Positions 51,942 through 62,531 of a stretch of DNA of 64,000 bases are shown one piece after another. The DNA is from Enterobacter sp. Ag1. Lineage in GTDB: Bacteria; Pseudomonadota; Gammaproteobacteria; Enterobacterales; Enterobacteriaceae. The stretch covers positions 49,534 through 113,533 of the forward strand of contig AKXM01000024.1 in NCBI GenBank assembly GCA_000277545.1, given 5' to 3'. The notes below the pieces were generated by a model. That model searched no databases and was not told the DNA's origin. It saw only the letters and a list, made by a program, of their open reading frames with translations. Position 1 is the first letter of the stretch. Each line of letters opens with the position of its first letter. A program made the position numbers and the translations under genes.

Positions 51942-52718
51942 ATGATGAATCCTTTAATTATCAAATTGGGCGGCGTGCTGCTGGATAGCGAAGAGGCGTT
52001 GGAGCGCCTGTTTACCGCGCTGGTGAACTATCGCCAGTCCCATCAGCGTTCGCTGGTGATTGTTCACGGCGGCGGTTGCCTGGTGGATGAGCTGATGAAG
52101 AAGCTGGCGCTGCCGGTACAAAAGAAAAACGGCCTGCGTGTGACGCCTGCCGACCAGATTGACATTATTACCGGTGCGCTGGCGGGCACGGCCAACAAGA
52201 CTCTGCTGGCCTGGGCGAAGAAGCATGGCATTAACGGCGTTGGCTTGAGCCTCGGTGACGGGGATAGCGTTACGGTGACTCAGCTTGACGAAGCGCTTGG
52301 TCACGTCGGCCTGGCTAAACCGGGTTCGCCAAAACTGATTAATACGCTGCTGGAAAACGGCTTCCTGCCGATTGTTAGCTCCATCGGTGTGACCACTGAA
52401 GGCGAGCTGATGAACGTCAATGCGGATCAGGCGGCAACGGCGCTGGCCGCAACGCTCGGCGCGGATTTGATTCTGTTGTCCGACGTGAGCGGTATCCTGG
52501 ACGGTAAAGGTCAGCGCATCGCTGAGATGACGGCGGCCAAAGCCGAACAGCTGATTGAGCAAGGCATTATTACCGACGGCATGATTGTGAAAGTGAACGC
52601 GGCGCTGGATGCGGCCCGTACCCTGGGACGCCCGGTGGATATTGCCTCATGGCGCCACGCGGATCAGCTACCCTCTTTATTCAACGGTGTGGCTATCGGC
52701 ACCCGGATTCTGGCATAG
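51942..52718 (+). CDS. argB: Acetylglutamate kinase
   Basis: 258-residue amino-acid kinase, second step of arginine synthesis (arginine-insensitive type of Enterobacteria). It begins [24 protein letters not shown] and [12 protein letters not shown] are the phosphate-binding and catalytic blocks. The first of two tandem ATGs (51942, 51945) was chosen to match E. coli length. Second gene of argCBGH. Confidence 0.98.
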   Translation: MMNPLIIKLGGVLLDSEEALERLFTALVNYRQSHQRSLVIVHGGGCLVDELMKKLALPVQKKNGLRVTPADQIDIITGALAGTANKTLLAWAKKHGINGVGLSLGDGDSVTVTQLDEALGHVGLAKPGSPKLINTLLENGFLPIVSSIGVTTEGELMNVNADQAATALAATLGADLILLSDVSGILDGKGQRIAEMTAAKAEQLIEQGIITDGMIVKVNAALDAARTLGRPVDIASWRHADQLPSLFNGVAIGTRILA

Positions 52719-52748
52719 ACAAAGAATAGTTTTAACAAGGACAAGACA

Positions 52749-53966
52749 ATGCAAAATCACGGCATCAAAAAAATCGTTCTCGCATACTCTGGCGGCCTCG
52801 ACACTTCAGCCATCATTCCATGGCTGAAAGAGAACTACGGCGGCTGCGAAGTGGTCGCCTGCGTGGTGGATATAGGTCAGGATCGTGAAGATCTGAAAGG
52901 CGTTGAGCAGAAAGCGCTGCGCTCCGGGGCGTCTGAGTGCTACGTGGTCGATGCACGTGAAGAGTTTATCAGCGACTATGTTTACCCTGTGCTGCAGACC
53001 GGGGCGCTGTATGAAGGCAGCTATCTGCTCGGCACTTCTATGGCGCGTCCGCTGATCGCTAAAGCGCTGGTGGATGTGGCGAATAAAGTGGGCGCAGATG
53101 CGCTGTGCCACGGTGCAACCGGTAAAGGTAACGACCAGGTGCGTTTTGAATCTACCTGGGCCGCGCTGGCTCCGCATCTGAAGGTTGTTGCCCCGTGGCG
53201 TGAGTGGAACCTGCGTTCCCGTGAAGCGCTGCTCGATTACCTGAAAGAGCGTGATATCCCGACGACGGCCTCACTGGAAAAAATCTACAGCCGTGACGAA
53301 AACGCCTGGCACATTTCTACCGAAGGCGGCGTGCTGGAAAGCCCGTGGAATGCCCCGAACAAAGACTGTTGGGTGTGGACCGTTGACCCGCAGGAAGCGC
53401 CGGATCAGGCTGAACAGGTCACTGTGACCGTTAAGCAGGGCAAGGTTGTGGCCGTGAACGGCGAAGCGATGAGCCCATTCAAGTGTCTGGAAACCCTGAA
53501 CGCTATCGGGGCCAGGCACGGTATTGGCCGTATCGATATCGTTGAAAACCGTCTGGTGGGTATTAAGTCTCGTGGTTGCTATGAAACCCCAGGGGGCACC
53601 ATTATGATGGCTGCTCTGCGTGGCGTTGAGCAGCTGGTGCTGGATCGTGACTCTTTCAAATGGCGTGAGCAGTTGGGTCTCGAAATGTCCTACGTTGTGT
53701 ACGATGGCCGCTGGTTTGCACCTCTGCGTAAATCTCTGCAGGCATCTGCCGAGTCGCTGGCGGAAGAAGTGAACGGCGAAGTTGTGCTGCAGCTGTATAA
53801 AGGCCAGGTGACGGCAATTCAGAAAAAATCCCCGAACAGCCTCTACAGCGAAGAGTTTGCGACCTTTGGCGAAGATGAAGTTTACGATCACAGCCACGCG
53901 GGCGGCTTTATCCGTCTGTTCTCGCTCTCTTCCCGTATCCGTGCGCTGAACGAACTTAAGAAGTAA
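52749..53966 (+). CDS. argG: Argininosuccinate synthase, short (type 1) form
   Basis: 405-residue enzyme joining citrulline and aspartate with ATP cleavage. The PP-loop is [14 protein letters not shown] and further blocks are GNDQVRFE and SKWRE-like DSFKWREQ. It is not the ~447-residue E. coli form but the shorter type usual in most bacteria and in Yersinia/Vibrio-like argCBGH clusters. It lies 30 nt after argB and 78 nt before argH, so all four genes share the ArgR operator at 50761-50799. Confidence 0.97.
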   Translation: MQNHGIKKIVLAYSGGLDTSAIIPWLKENYGGCEVVACVVDIGQDREDLKGVEQKALRSGASECYVVDAREEFISDYVYPVLQTGALYEGSYLLGTSMARPLIAKALVDVANKVGADALCHGATGKGNDQVRFESTWAALAPHLKVVAPWREWNLRSREALLDYLKERDIPTTASLEKIYSRDENAWHISTEGGVLESPWNAPNKDCWVWTVDPQEAPDQAEQVTVTVKQGKVVAVNGEAMSPFKCLETLNAIGARHGIGRIDIVENRLVGIKSRGCYETPGGTIMMAALRGVEQLVLDRDSFKWREQLGLEMSYVVYDGRWFAPLRKSLQASAESLAEEVNGEVVLQLYKGQVTAIQKKSPNSLYSEEFATFGEDEVYDHSHAGGFIRLFSLSSRIRALNELKK

Positions 53967-53973
53967 TTTTTTA

Positions 53974-54008
53974 CCCTCACGTGTTCCCAGGCCGGGAATG
54001 CGTGAGGG
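53974..54008 (+). other. Hairpin between argG and argH
   Basis: Perfect outer stem CCCTCACG/CGTGAGGG (53974-53981, 54001-54008) with an inner TTCCC/GGGAA stem. No T-run follows, so it is not a typical terminator; it may affect mRNA processing or stability. Confidence 0.6.
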
Positions 54009-54044
54009 GCAAACGAATATCAATATGATGAATGGAGCATGACT

Positions 54045-55418
54045 ATGGCACTTTGGGGTGGGCGTTTTACTCAGGCAGCCGATCAACGGTTTAAGCAATT
54101 CAATGACTCTTTACGCTTTGACTATCGCCTGGCTGAGCAAGACATCGTAGGTTCTGTCGCCTGGTCCAAAGCGTTGGTCACCGTGGGCGTGCTGACTGAA
54201 GCTGAGCAACAGCAGCTTGAGCAGGCCCTGAAAGTCTTGCTGGAAGAAGTGCAGGTTAACCCGCAGGCTATTCTGGAAAGCGACGCGGAAGATATTCACA
54301 GCTGGGTGGAAGGCAAGCTGATCGATAAAGTCGGTGCGCTGGGTAAAAAACTCCACACTGGCCGTAGCCGCAACGATCAGGTCGCCACCGACCTGAAGCT
54401 GTGGTGCAAAATGCAAATCAGCGAGCTGCTGGCTGCCACCCGCCAGGTACAGCAAGCATTAATTGAAACAGCCGAAGCCAATCAGGATGCGGTGATGCCG
54501 GGTTATACACACCTGCAGCGCGCGCAGCCGGTCACTTTTGCTCACTGGTGCCTGGCGTACGTCGAGATGCTGGCGCGCGATGAAAGCCGTTTGCAAAGCA
54601 CTCTGCAGCGCCTGGACGTCAGCCCGCTGGGCAGCGGCGCGCTGGCAGGCACCGCCTATGAAATTGACCGCGAACAGCTTGCCGGCTGGTTAGGTTTTGC
54701 TTCCGCGACCCGCAATAGCCTCGACAGCGTTTCTGACCGCGATCATGTGCTGGAATTGCTGTCCAACGCTTCTATCGGCATGGTTCACCTGTCCCGTTTT
54801 GCAGAAGATCTGATCTTCTTCAACACCGGGGAGGCCGGTTTTGTTGAGCTGTCCGATCGCGTGACTTCTGGTTCCTCCCTGATGCCGCAGAAGAAAAACC
54901 CGGATGCGCTGGAGCTGATCCGCGGCAAGTGCGGCCGCGTGCAGGGTGCCCTGACCGGCATGATGATGACCCTCAAAGGCCTGCCGCTGGCATATAACAA
55001 AGATATGCAGGAAGACAAAGAAGGCCTGTTCGACGCCCTCGATACCTGGCTTGATTGTCTGCATATGTCCGTGCTGGTGCTGGACGGCATTCAGGTTAAA
55101 CGTCCTCGCTGCCAGGAAGCCGCTGAGCAAGGCTATGCCAACGCCACCGAGCTGGCGGATTACCTTGTTGCTAAAGGCGTGCCGTTCCGTGAAGCTCACC
55201 ACATTGTCGGCGAGGCTGTCGTGGAAGCAATTAAACAAGGTAAAGCGCTGGAAGCCTTAACCCTGGCCGACCTGCAGAAATTCAGCGCGGTTATTGGCGA
55301 CGACGTTTATCCGATTCTGTCGTTGCAATCCTGCCTCGACAAGCGCGCCGCGAAAGGCGGTGTTTCACCTAAGCAGGTTGCTCAGGCTATCGCCGACGCG
55401 AAACAGCGCCTGGTCTAA
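54045..55418 (+). CDS. argH: Argininosuccinate lyase
   Basis: 457-residue fumarase-superfamily enzyme releasing arginine and fumarate from argininosuccinate. The signature [12 protein letters not shown] and the N-terminal MALWGGRF are present; [13 protein letters not shown] is the first active-site block. ATG at 54045 has GGAG 7 nt upstream; the ATG at 54039 is too close to it. Last gene of argCBGH; it has no terminator of its own except the hairpin of the opposite-strand oxyS. Confidence 0.98.
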   Translation: MALWGGRFTQAADQRFKQFNDSLRFDYRLAEQDIVGSVAWSKALVTVGVLTEAEQQQLEQALKVLLEEVQVNPQAILESDAEDIHSWVEGKLIDKVGALGKKLHTGRSRNDQVATDLKLWCKMQISELLAATRQVQQALIETAEANQDAVMPGYTHLQRAQPVTFAHWCLAYVEMLARDESRLQSTLQRLDVSPLGSGALAGTAYEIDREQLAGWLGFASATRNSLDSVSDRDHVLELLSNASIGMVHLSRFAEDLIFFNTGEAGFVELSDRVTSGSSLMPQKKNPDALELIRGKCGRVQGALTGMMMTLKGLPLAYNKDMQEDKEGLFDALDTWLDCLHMSVLVLDGIQVKRPRCQEAAEQGYANATELADYLVAKGVPFREAHHIVGEAVVEAIKQGKALEALTLADLQKFSAVIGDDVYPILSLQSCLDKRAAKGGVSPKQVAQAIADAKQRLV

Positions 55419-55436
55419 TCCCCTCGAAATTTGAAC

Positions 55437-55564
55437 AAAAAAAAGCGGACATACTGTCCGCTAAAAGTTCACGTTGGCTTTAATAATTCGTCAGGTTCAG
55501 AGAACAGAGAGTCTCTGCAGCCGCGCGTCGTTCTGGGGTAAGTCAGAGCGATGCGCCTTGCTGT
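55437..55564 (-). ncRNA. oxyS: OxyS, peroxide-stress sRNA
   Basis: Divergent from oxyR, as in E. coli. On the minus strand the 3' part TAAAGCCAACGTGAACTTTT followed by a GC-rich terminator (AGCGGAC/GTCCGCT, T8) is almost the E. coli OxyS 3' end. A -10 (AATAAT, plus 55573-55578) aligned to that of E. coli oxyS puts the 5' end near 55564, so length is ~125 nt. The 5' half is diverged from E. coli. The 5' end is approximate. Confidence 0.82.
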
Positions 55565-55593
55565 TGCTGGCTATTATTCACCAACATTGCTTG

Positions 55594-55639
55594 ATAGGGA
55601 TAATCGTTCGTTGCTATGCTATCTATCGCCATGAACTAT
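55594..55639. promoter_or_regulatory. OxyR binding region between oxyS and oxyR
   Basis: A ~46-bp stretch from ATAGGGATAATC to AACTAT, with phased ATAG/CTAT elements, is nearly identical to the E. coli oxyR-oxyS operator as I recall it. It serves oxyS activation and oxyR autorepression. Confidence 0.8.
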
Positions 55640-55660
55640 CGTGGCGCAGGAGGATAGAGA

Positions 55661-56578
55661 ATGAATATTCGAGATCTTGAATACCTGGTGGCGCTGGCCG
55701 AGCACCGCCATTTTCGTCGGGCAGCGGATGCCTGTCACGTTAGCCAGCCGACCCTGAGCGGCCAGATTCGCAAGCTGGAAGATGAACTGGGCGTTATGCT
55801 GCTGGAGCGTACCAGCCGTAAAGTGCTGTTCACCCAGGCGGGGTTGCTGCTGGTGGATCAGGCGCGGACGGTGCTGCGTGAAGTCAAAGTACTGAAAGAG
55901 ATGGCAAGCCAGCAGGGCGAAGCCATGTCCGGCCCGCTGCATATTGGCCTGATCCCAACCGTGGGGCCTTACCTGCTGCCGCAAATTATTCCTATGCTGC
56001 ATCAGACTTTCCCTAAGCTGGAAATGTATCTGCATGAAGCCCAGACCCATCAGCTGCTGGCGCAGCTCGACAGCGGCAAGCTGGACTGTGCCATTCTGGC
56101 GCTGGTAAAAGAGAGCGAAGCGTTTATCGAGGTGCCGTTGTTTGATGAGCCGATGGTGCTGGCGGTTTATCAGGATCACCCGTGGGCGAACCGTGACCGC
56201 GTGCCGATGTCCGATCTGGCCGGTGAAAAGCTGCTGATGCTGGAAGACGGGCACTGCCTGCGCGATCAGGCTATGGGCTTTTGCTTTGAAGCGGGTGCGG
56301 ATGAAGATACCCATTTCCGGGCAACAAGCTTAGAGACGCTGCGTAACATGGTGGCTGCAGGAAGTGGCATCACGCTTTTGCCAGCCCTGGCTGTGCCGCA
56401 TGAACGCCAGCGAGACGGCGTAGTTTATCTGCCGTGTTATAAACCAGAACCGCGTCGTACCGTCGGCCTGGTTTATCGTCCGGGATCACCGCTGCGCAGC
56501 CGCTATGAGCAGCTGGCAGAGGCCATCCGTACGCAGATGGATGGCCATTTCGACTCAGCGCTAAAACAGGCGATTTAA
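55661..56578 (+). CDS. oxyR: Hydrogen-peroxide regulator OxyR
   Basis: 305-residue LysR-type regulator: N-terminal winged helix-turn-helix (residues 1-~60) and a redox-sensing domain with Cys199 and Cys208 ([14 protein letters not shown]), which form the activating disulfide. The 3' end overlaps the convergent sthA gene by 18 nt. Length equals E. coli OxyR. Confidence 0.98.
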   Translation: MNIRDLEYLVALAEHRHFRRAADACHVSQPTLSGQIRKLEDELGVMLLERTSRKVLFTQAGLLLVDQARTVLREVKVLKEMASQQGEAMSGPLHIGLIPTVGPYLLPQIIPMLHQTFPKLEMYLHEAQTHQLLAQLDSGKLDCAILALVKESEAFIEVPLFDEPMVLAVYQDHPWANRDRVPMSDLAGEKLLMLEDGHCLRDQAMGFCFEAGADEDTHFRATSLETLRNMVAAGSGITLLPALAVPHERQRDGVVYLPCYKPEPRRTVGLVYRPGSPLRSRYEQLAEAIRTQMDGHFDSALKQAI

Positions 56579-57961
56579 GCCGTTAAGCGCCGCTACCCGA
56601 TAGGCTTCCGCCATTGTTGGGTAGTTAAAGGTGGTGTTAACGAAGTACTCAATGGTGTTACCGCCACCTTTCTGCTCCATTATCGCCTGGCCGATGTGAA
56701 TGATTTCGGCCGCGCGCTCGCCAAAGCAGTGGATCCCCAGAATTTCTTTCGTCTCACGGTGGAACAGAATTTTCAGCGTCCCAACGTTCATACCCACGAT
56801 TTGCGCCCGCGCGAGATGTTTAAACTGCGCCCGGCCCACTTCGTAAGGTACTTTCATCGAGGTTAGCTGTTGTTCCGTTTTGCCCACGGAGCTGATTTCT
56901 GGAATGGTGTAGATGCCGGTCGGAATGTCTTCGATCAGATGCCCCGTGGCTTCCCCTTTCACCAGCGCCTGAGCGGCGATACGGCCTTGATCGTAGGCTG
57001 CTGAAGCCAGGCTTGGATAACCGATCACGTCGCCCACCGCGTAAATATGCGGCAGCGCGGTCTGGTACATGCTGTTGACCTTGATGAGTCCACGGCTGTC
57101 GGCTTCGAGCCCGATATTTTCCAGCGCCAGTGAATCTGTATTCCCGGTACGTCCGTTGGCGTAAAGCAGGCAATCCGCCTTCACTTTTTTGCCGGACTTC
57201 AGAGAAACAATCACGCCGTCGTCCACGCCTTCAATCTTCTCAAACTCTTCGTTGTGGCGAATAACCACGCCGCTGTTCCAGAAGTGATAGGAAAGTGAAT
57301 CCGACATTTCCTGATCGAGGAAAGCCAGCAGGCGATCGCGAGTGTTGATCAGATCAACTTTGACGTTCATCCCGCGGAAGATCGATGCGTACTCACAGCC
57401 GATCACCCCGGCACCATAGATGATCACATGGCGCGGTTCGTGATGCAGGCTGAGAATTGAGTCGCTGTCGTAGATACGTGGGTGGGTAAAATCAACTTCT
57501 GGCGGGCGGTAAGGGCGAGAACCGCAGGCAATGACAAACTTCTCGGCGGTGTAGGTTTCGACCGACCCATCGTGGCACAGAAGCTCGACAGTGTGCTCAT
57601 CCACAAAGTGCGCATCGCCCTGCAGCATCTCGCAGCGGTTACGCTCGTAAAAGCCCTGGCGCATGCGGGTTTGCTGGTTAATCACGCTGTCGGCGTGGTT
57701 CAGGATGTCGGCAAAAGAGGAGCGGAGAAGGTGAGTGTGGTCGCTGTAGAGCGGGTTTTGATTGAATTCAATAATGCGGCTGACGGCGTGGCGGAGGGCT
57801 TTCGAAGGGATGGTGCCCCAATGGGTGCAACCGCCGCCGACATTGTGGTAGCGCTCAATCACCGCTACCCTGGCTCCTTGTTTCACCAGCCCCATGGCGG
57901 CACCTTCGCCTCCGGGACCGGAACCAATCACTATTGCGTCATAATCGTAGGTTTGTGGCAT
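56561..57961 (-). CDS. sthA: Soluble pyridine nucleotide transhydrogenase
   Basis: 466-residue FAD flavoprotein that moves reducing equivalents between NADPH and NAD+. It is related to lipoamide dehydrogenase, but the redox disulfide is missing: the motif reads [15 protein letters not shown] with Thr where the second Cys would be, as in the family. FAD motif [10 protein letters not shown] and NAD(P) motif [10 protein letters not shown]. Divergent from fabR. Confidence 0.97.
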   Translation of the reverse strand: MPQTYDYDAIVIGSGPGGEGAAMGLVKQGARVAVIERYHNVGGGCTHWGTIPSKALRHAVSRIIEFNQNPLYSDHTHLLRSSFADILNHADSVINQQTRMRQGFYERNRCEMLQGDAHFVDEHTVELLCHDGSVETYTAEKFVIACGSRPYRPPEVDFTHPRIYDSDSILSLHHEPRHVIIYGAGVIGCEYASIFRGMNVKVDLINTRDRLLAFLDQEMSDSLSYHFWNSGVVIRHNEEFEKIEGVDDGVIVSLKSGKKVKADCLLYANGRTGNTDSLALENIGLEADSRGLIKVNSMYQTALPHIYAVGDVIGYPSLASAAYDQGRIAAQALVKGEATGHLIEDIPTGIYTIPEISSVGKTEQQLTSMKVPYEVGRAQFKHLARAQIVGMNVGTLKILFHRETKEILGIHCFGERAAEIIHIGQAIMEQKGGGNTIEYFVNTTFNYPTMAEAYRVAALNGLNRLF

Positions 57962-58157
57962 GGTAAGGCTTACCTGTTTTTATACATAAAGGCAACACGA
58001 TGGTAACATCAACCAGGAATTTCCCCAATTCTCGTTGTGCTTTTTCCCGCCTGGGCAGGTCAATGTTCCGTAAACAATCATTCACAATACACTATAAAAG
58101 CGGTAGCTTGATTCTCTGATATAGTTCCAGCTCTGTTTGAAGGATTCAGGCAATATG

Positions 58158-58799
58158 ATGGGTGTAAGAGCGCAACAAAAAGAGAGAACCAGGCGTTCTT
58201 TAGTCGAGGCGGCATTTAGCCAGCTAAGCGCCGAAAGAAGCTTTGCCAGCCTGAGCCTGCGTGAAGTTGCCCGCGAAGCCGGTATTGCGCCAACGTCATT
58301 TTATCGCCATTTCCGCGATGTTGATGAACTCGGTCTTACAATGGTAGACGAAAGTGGCCTGATGCTGCGGCAGTTAATGCGGCAGGCGCGGCAGCGCATC
58401 GCCAAAGGCGGCAGCGTGATCCGTACCTCAGTGTCAACGTTCATGGAGTTTATCGGCAATAACCCTAACGCTTTCCGCCTGTTGTTGCGTGAACGTTCAG
58501 GCACGTCTGCGGCGTTTCGTGCCGCGGTTGCCCGTGAAATTCAGCACTTCATTGCGGAACTTGCCGACTATTTAGAACTCGAAAATCGCATGCCTCGCAG
58601 CTTCACCGAAGCGCAGGCGGAAGCGATGGTCACGATTGTTTTTAGTGCAGGTGCCGAAGCGCTGGACGTTGATATTGAACAGCGTCGCCAGCTCGAAGAG
58701 CGACTGGTGTTGCAGCTACGTATGATCTCGAAAGGGGCTTACTACTGGTATCGCCGGGAACAAGAAAAAATGGCACTGGCTCATTTATCCGAAGAGTGA
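58158..58799 (+). CDS. fabR: Fatty-acid repressor FabR
   Basis: 213-residue TetR-family repressor of fabA and fabB that senses unsaturated acyl-CoA/ACP. Helix-turn-helix block [18 protein letters not shown], then [11 protein letters not shown]. Two tandem ATGs (58155, 58158) exist; the second gives the E. coli N-terminus MGVRAQQKE and better spacing from AGG. Forms an operon with yijD, 11 nt downstream. Confidence 0.95.
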   Translation: MGVRAQQKERTRRSLVEAAFSQLSAERSFASLSLREVAREAGIAPTSFYRHFRDVDELGLTMVDESGLMLRQLMRQARQRIAKGGSVIRTSVSTFMEFIGNNPNAFRLLLRERSGTSAAFRAAVAREIQHFIAELADYLELENRMPRSFTEAQAEAMVTIVFSAGAEALDVDIEQRRQLEERLVLQLRMISKGAYYWYRREQEKMALAHLSEE

Positions 58800-58810
58800 A
58801 GGAACGAGCA

Positions 58811-59167
58811 ATGAAACAGTTACAAGATAGAGGTACGCTGGCGCTGGCGTTAATCGCTGGTCTGTCGATTAACGGATCTTTTGCCGCGCTGTTCAGCTCG
58901 GTTGTTCCGTTCTCGATATTTCCTATTATTGCTCTGGTGCTGGCGGTTTGTTGCCTGCATCAGCGCTATCAGAACCGTACGATGCCGGTTGGGTTACCGA
59001 GCCTTGCTGCAGCCTGTTTTGTGTTAGGTGTGTTGCTTTATAGTTCAGTGGTTCGCGTTGAATACCCGGCGATTGGCTCTAACTTTATCCCTTCGATTCT
59101 GTCGGTGGTTGTGCTGTTCTGGATTTTGTTTAAAGTTCGCTCCCGCAAATCAGAAGCGGCTGAGTAA
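58811..59167 (+). CDS. yijD: YijD, DUF1422 inner-membrane protein
   Basis: 118-residue protein with four predicted membrane segments (about 10-30, 32-50, 63-82, 90-110), one residue shorter than E. coli YijD. Function is unknown. The start MKQLQDRG is 11 nt after the fabR stop with a weak GGAACGAG ribosome-binding site. Its co-transcription with fabR suggests a membrane-lipid link (inference). Confidence 0.92.
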   Translation: MKQLQDRGTLALALIAGLSINGSFAALFSSVVPFSIFPIIALVLAVCCLHQRYQNRTMPVGLPSLAAACFVLGVLLYSSVVRVEYPAIGSNFIPSILSVVVLFWILFKVRSRKSEAAE

Positions 59168-59181
59168 GCCCGATAAATAGC

Positions 59182-59207
59182 AAAAAGGACGCCGAGGCGT
59201 CCTTTTT
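59182..59207. terminator. Bidirectional terminator yijD / trmA
   Basis: Stem AAAAAGGACGCC/GGCGTCCTTTTT with a 2-base loop (GA), serving both convergent genes. Confidence 0.92.
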
Positions 59208-60308
59208 CTATTTGCGCGTGAGCAGTACGCCGCATTCCATGTGATGCGTGTACGGGAACTGATCAAACAGCGCCAGACGGGTGATGCTGTGAGTCTGGGA
59301 TAATGTTTCCAGGTTCTCGCACAGCGTCTGTGGATTGCAGGAGATATAAAGGATGTGCGGGTAGGCCTGCACCATTTTTACCGTGTCAGCATCCAGGCCG
59401 CTGCGCGGCGGATCGACAAAAATGGTTTCGCACTGATAGCTTTTGAGATCGATTCCCTGCAGGCGGTTAAACTCCCTTACGCCGTTCATCGCCTGGGTAA
59501 ACTCTTCCGCCGCCATGCGGATAATCTGCACGTTATCAATATTGTTGGCTGCGATGTTGTACTGCGCCGCAGCCACGGACGGTTTAGCTATTTCGGTCGC
59601 CAGCACACGGTCGAAGTTGCGGGCCAGAGCCAGCGAGAAGTTGCCGTTCCCGCAGTAGAGCTCCAGCAGGTCGCCGCTTGAATTTTCTGTCGCGCTCAGC
59701 GCCCATTCCAGCATCTGAATATTCATGGCCGCGTTTGGCTGAGTGAAGCTGTTCTCAACCTGGCGGTAAATCATCTCTTTACCGGCAACCGGCAGGCGTT
59801 CGTCGATAAAATCCTGGTCCAGCTCAATCTTGGTTTTTGTTGCACGGCCAATCAAATGCACGTTAAAGCCGCGGGCGCGCAGGCTGTCGCGCAGCGCCTC
59901 GGCATGCTGCTGCCATTCATCATCCAGCTTGCGGTGGTAGAGCAAAGACACTACGGCCTGATTGCTCAGGGTAGTCAGGTAGTCAATCTGGAACAGCTTG
60001 TGGCGCAGGGCTGGAATATCGCGGACGCCATCCAGCATAGCTGGCATCAGGGCGTTAATCAGCTCGCTGGCCGCCGGGAAGCTGTTGACCCGGATGCGGC
60101 TTTTAGTCTGCTGATCGAACATGATGTGATACAGGTCGTCACCTTCATGCCAGATGCGGAACTCAGCTCGCATGCGATAGTGACTTACCGGTGAGCGGAA
60201 TACCTCCGGGGCCGGTGCGGCAAAAGGCGCCATCATGCCTTCGAGGCGAGTGACTTTTTCCGCCAGTTGCGCGTCGTACTGATCTGTCGGGAGGTGTTCA
60301 GGGGTCAT
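59208..60308 (-). CDS. trmA: tRNA (uracil-5-)-methyltransferase TrmA
   Basis: 366-residue SAM-dependent enzyme that makes ribothymidine (m5U54) in the T-loop of tRNA. SAM-binding motif [13 protein letters not shown], the block [10 protein letters not shown], and catalytic Cys324 in YISCNPQTL. Length equals E. coli TrmA. Divergent from btuB. Confidence 0.98.
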   Translation of the reverse strand: MTPEHLPTDQYDAQLAEKVTRLEGMMAPFAAPAPEVFRSPVSHYRMRAEFRIWHEGDDLYHIMFDQQTKSRIRVNSFPAASELINALMPAMLDGVRDIPALRHKLFQIDYLTTLSNQAVVSLLYHRKLDDEWQQHAEALRDSLRARGFNVHLIGRATKTKIELDQDFIDERLPVAGKEMIYRQVENSFTQPNAAMNIQMLEWALSATENSSGDLLELYCGNGNFSLALARNFDRVLATEIAKPSVAAAQYNIAANNIDNVQIIRMAAEEFTQAMNGVREFNRLQGIDLKSYQCETIFVDPPRSGLDADTVKMVQAYPHILYISCNPQTLCENLETLSQTHSITRLALFDQFPYTHHMECGVLLTRK

Positions 60309-60350
60309 GGCTAGCCATCCAGTCGGTCAATGAATACAAACTACGCGGCG

Positions 60351-60378
60351 ATTGTAGGGATTCGACCCGGGATGTCCA
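60351..60378 (-). promoter_or_regulatory. trmA promoter with GC-rich discriminator
   Basis: Minus strand TGGACA (plus 60373-60378), 16-bp spacer, TACAAT (plus 60351-60356), then CGCCGCG before the expected start. Spacer and discriminator resemble rRNA P1 promoters, fitting the known rRNA-like control of E. coli trmA. Confidence 0.78.
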
Positions 60379-60420
60379 GCCCGATCGCGTTAAGAAGTTC
60401 AGCCGGAAGTCTGGACATCC
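60370..60420. repeat. Perfect 10-bp inverted repeat between trmA and btuB
   Basis: GGATGTCCAG (60370-60379) and CTGGACATCC (60411-60420), 31-bp spacer. Each arm contains the TGGACA used as -35 by one of the two divergent promoters. Confidence 0.85.
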
Positions 60421-60441
60421 GTATAAGCCTAACGGTAGCAT
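60412..60441 (+). promoter_or_regulatory. Candidate btuB promoter
   Basis: TGGACA (60412-60417), 18-bp spacer, TAGCAT (60436-60441). A start near 60449 would coincide with the first base of the riboswitch and give a ~240-nt leader, the length known for E. coli btuB. Confidence 0.55.
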
Positions 60442-60448
60442 GGCTTTT

Positions 60449-60605
60449 CCGGCCTCCTGAGAGTTAAAAGGGAACCCAGTGTGATTCTGGGGCTGACGCG
60501 CAGCGGTAAGGAACGGCAAGATGAACGCATTATGCAGACACTGCTTTCTTATATAAGCGGGAAGTCCTCATCTTAATTAAGCCCCCAAGCCCGAAGACCT
60601 GCCGG
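60449..60605 (+). promoter_or_regulatory. Cobalamin (adenosylcobalamin) riboswitch of btuB
   Basis: Typical aptamer: closing helix CCGG...GCCGG (60449-60452, 60601-60605), core GGGAACCCAGTGTGA, GACGCGCAGCGGTAA (~60494-60509), and the B12 box AGCCCGAAGACCTGCCGG (60586-60604). The following 60606-60689 holds GCGGCATCC-containing hairpins up to the start codon, the expression platform controlling ribosome access. Confidence 0.95.
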
Positions 60606-60689
60606 AACGACGTCGCAAGTGATATGGCTATCGCGTGCTATTTGCCATATCTGCGGCATCCTGGTCGAAAGCGGGTGCTTATATAAATG

Positions 60690-62531
60690 ATGATAAAGAA
60701 GGTTTCGCTGTTGACGGCTCTGTCCGCAACGGCTTTTTCAGTTTGGGCGCAGGACAGCAACACTGGCAATACCCTGGTAGTGACTGCGAATCGTTTTCAG
60801 CAGCCGGTGAATAGCGTTCTGGCGCCGACGTCGGTGGTTACGCGTGAAGATATCGATCGCTGGCAGTCAAAATCTCTGACTGACGTGATGCGCCGCCTGC
60901 CGGGGGTAGATATTGCGCAAAATGGTGGCCTTGGTCAGCTCTCCTCAGTGTTTATTCGCGGGACTAATTCCAGCCATGTGCTGGTGCTGATTGACGGCAT
61001 CCGCCTTAATCAGGCCGGCGTGACCGGCTCTTCCGACCTCAGCCAGATTCCAGTCTCTCTTGTTCAGCGCGTAGAGTACATCCGTGGGCCTCGTTCAGCT
61101 GTCTATGGCTCTGATGCTATCGGCGGTGTCATCAACATTATCACCACCCGAGATAAAGACGGCACAACGCTGACGGCGGGAGTGGGCTCAAACGGCTACC
61201 AGAACTATGACGCCAGCACGCAGCAAAAGCTGGGGGATAGCACTCGCGTGACTCTGGCTGGCAACTATGAGTACACCAAAGGTTTTGACGTTGTGGCTGA
61301 GGGTAATACCGGCGGCCTGCGTCAGCCCGATCGCGACGGCTTTATGAGTAAATCTCTTTACGGAGCGCTTGAGCACAGCTTTTCTGAGCAATGGAGCGGC
61401 TTTGTGCGTGGCTACGGCTACGATAACCGTACGGCCTATGACGGCAGCAGCTATATCCCCGGCGTGCTGGTGGATACCCGGCAGCTTTACAGCCAGACAT
61501 GGGACGCGGGACTGCGCTTTAGTAACGATATCTTCCACTCACAGCTGATTTCCAGCTACGGCCACAGCAAAGATTACAATTTCGATCCACGCCTCGGGCG
61601 CTACGACTCAAGCGCTACCCTGGATGAAATTAAGCAGTACAACCTGCAGTGGACTAACTCTGTTGATCTCGGTGCAGGAAATGTTGGGGCGGGCGTTGAC
61701 TGGCAGAAGCAAAGCACTGAACCGGGTACTAACTATGTAACTGACGGCTACGACCAGCGTAATACTGGCGTCTATTTGACAGCGCTGCAAAAGCTGGGTG
61801 ATTTCACCTTTGAAGGTGCCGCGCGTAACGATAACAACTCAGAGTTCGGTAATCACGGCACCTGGCAGAGTAGTGCGGCATGGGAATTTGTTGAGGGGTA
61901 TCGCTTTATTGCCTCCTACGGTACGGCGTTTAAGGCGCCAAACCAGGGGCAGCTGTTTGGCTTCTACGGGAACAGAGATCTGAATCCAGAAGAAAGCCGT
62001 CAGTGGGAAGGCGCATTTGAAGGGTTAACTTCCGGCGTGAACTGGCGCGTTTCGGGTTACCGCAACCTTGTTGATAACCTGATCGACTTCAACAGCGGGA
62101 CGAACAGCTATTACAACGTAGGCAAGGCCAATATCAAAGGCATTGAAGGGACGGCTTCCTTTGATACCGGGCCCGTGCAGCACAGCGTTAGCTATGACTA
62201 TGTTGACGCTCGCAATGGCCTGACCGATGCACCGTTGGCGCGTCGCGCTAAGCAACAGGTGAAGTACCAGCTTGACTGGGCGCTCTACGATCTGGACTGG
62301 AGCGTAACTTATCATTACCTGGGCTCACGCTACGATACCGATTTCAATACCTATCAAACCGTGAAAATGGGCGGTGTAAGCCTGTGGGATGTTGCCTTGT
62401 CGTATCCAGTCACCTCACATCTTACAGTTCGTGGTAAAATAGCTAACCTGTTCGATAAAGATTACGAGACGGTTTATGGCTACCATACTGCAGGACGGGA
62501 ATACACCTTGTCTGGCAGCTACACCTTCTGA
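60690..62531 (+). CDS. btuB: Vitamin B12 outer-membrane receptor BtuB
   Basis: 613-residue TonB-dependent 22-strand barrel that takes up cobalamins. Signal peptide about residues 1-20 (FSVWA-QD), TonB box NTLVVTA, plug domain (about 25-155, with [19 protein letters not shown]), barrel to the C-terminal Phe (LSGSYTF). Two ATGs (60687, 60690); the second matches E. coli. The last 56 nt overlap murI. Confidence 0.97.
   Translation: MIKKVSLLTALSATAFSVWAQDSNTGNTLVVTANRFQQPVNSVLAPTSVVTREDIDRWQSKSLTDVMRRLPGVDIAQNGGLGQLSSVFIRGTNSSHVLVLIDGIRLNQAGVTGSSDLSQIPVSLVQRVEYIRGPRSAVYGSDAIGGVINIITTRDKDGTTLTAGVGSNGYQNYDASTQQKLGDSTRVTLAGNYEYTKGFDVVAEGNTGGLRQPDRDGFMSKSLYGALEHSFSEQWSGFVRGYGYDNRTAYDGSSYIPGVLVDTRQLYSQTWDAGLRFSNDIFHSQLISSYGHSKDYNFDPRLGRYDSSATLDEIKQYNLQWTNSVDLGAGNVGAGVDWQKQSTEPGTNYVTDGYDQRNTGVYLTALQKLGDFTFEGAARNDNNSEFGNHGTWQSSAAWEFVEGYRFIASYGTAFKAPNQGQLFGFYGNRDLNPEESRQWEGAFEGLTSGVNWRVSGYRNLVDNLIDFNSGTNSYYNVGKANIKGIEGTASFDTGPVQHSVSYDYVDARNGLTDAPLARRAKQQVKYQLDWALYDLDWSVTYHYLGSRYDTDFNTYQTVKMGGVSLWDVALSYPVTSHLTVRGKIANLFDKDYETVYGYHTAGREYTLSGSYTF

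Noticed and set aside
60354..60372. Sequence GGGATTCGACCC resembling a tRNA T-arm near trmA, whose enzyme acts on T-loops
   Set aside because: The stem is only 3 bp with a 6-nt loop, there is no rest of a tRNA, and the bases are explained by the spacer and -10 of the trmA promoter.
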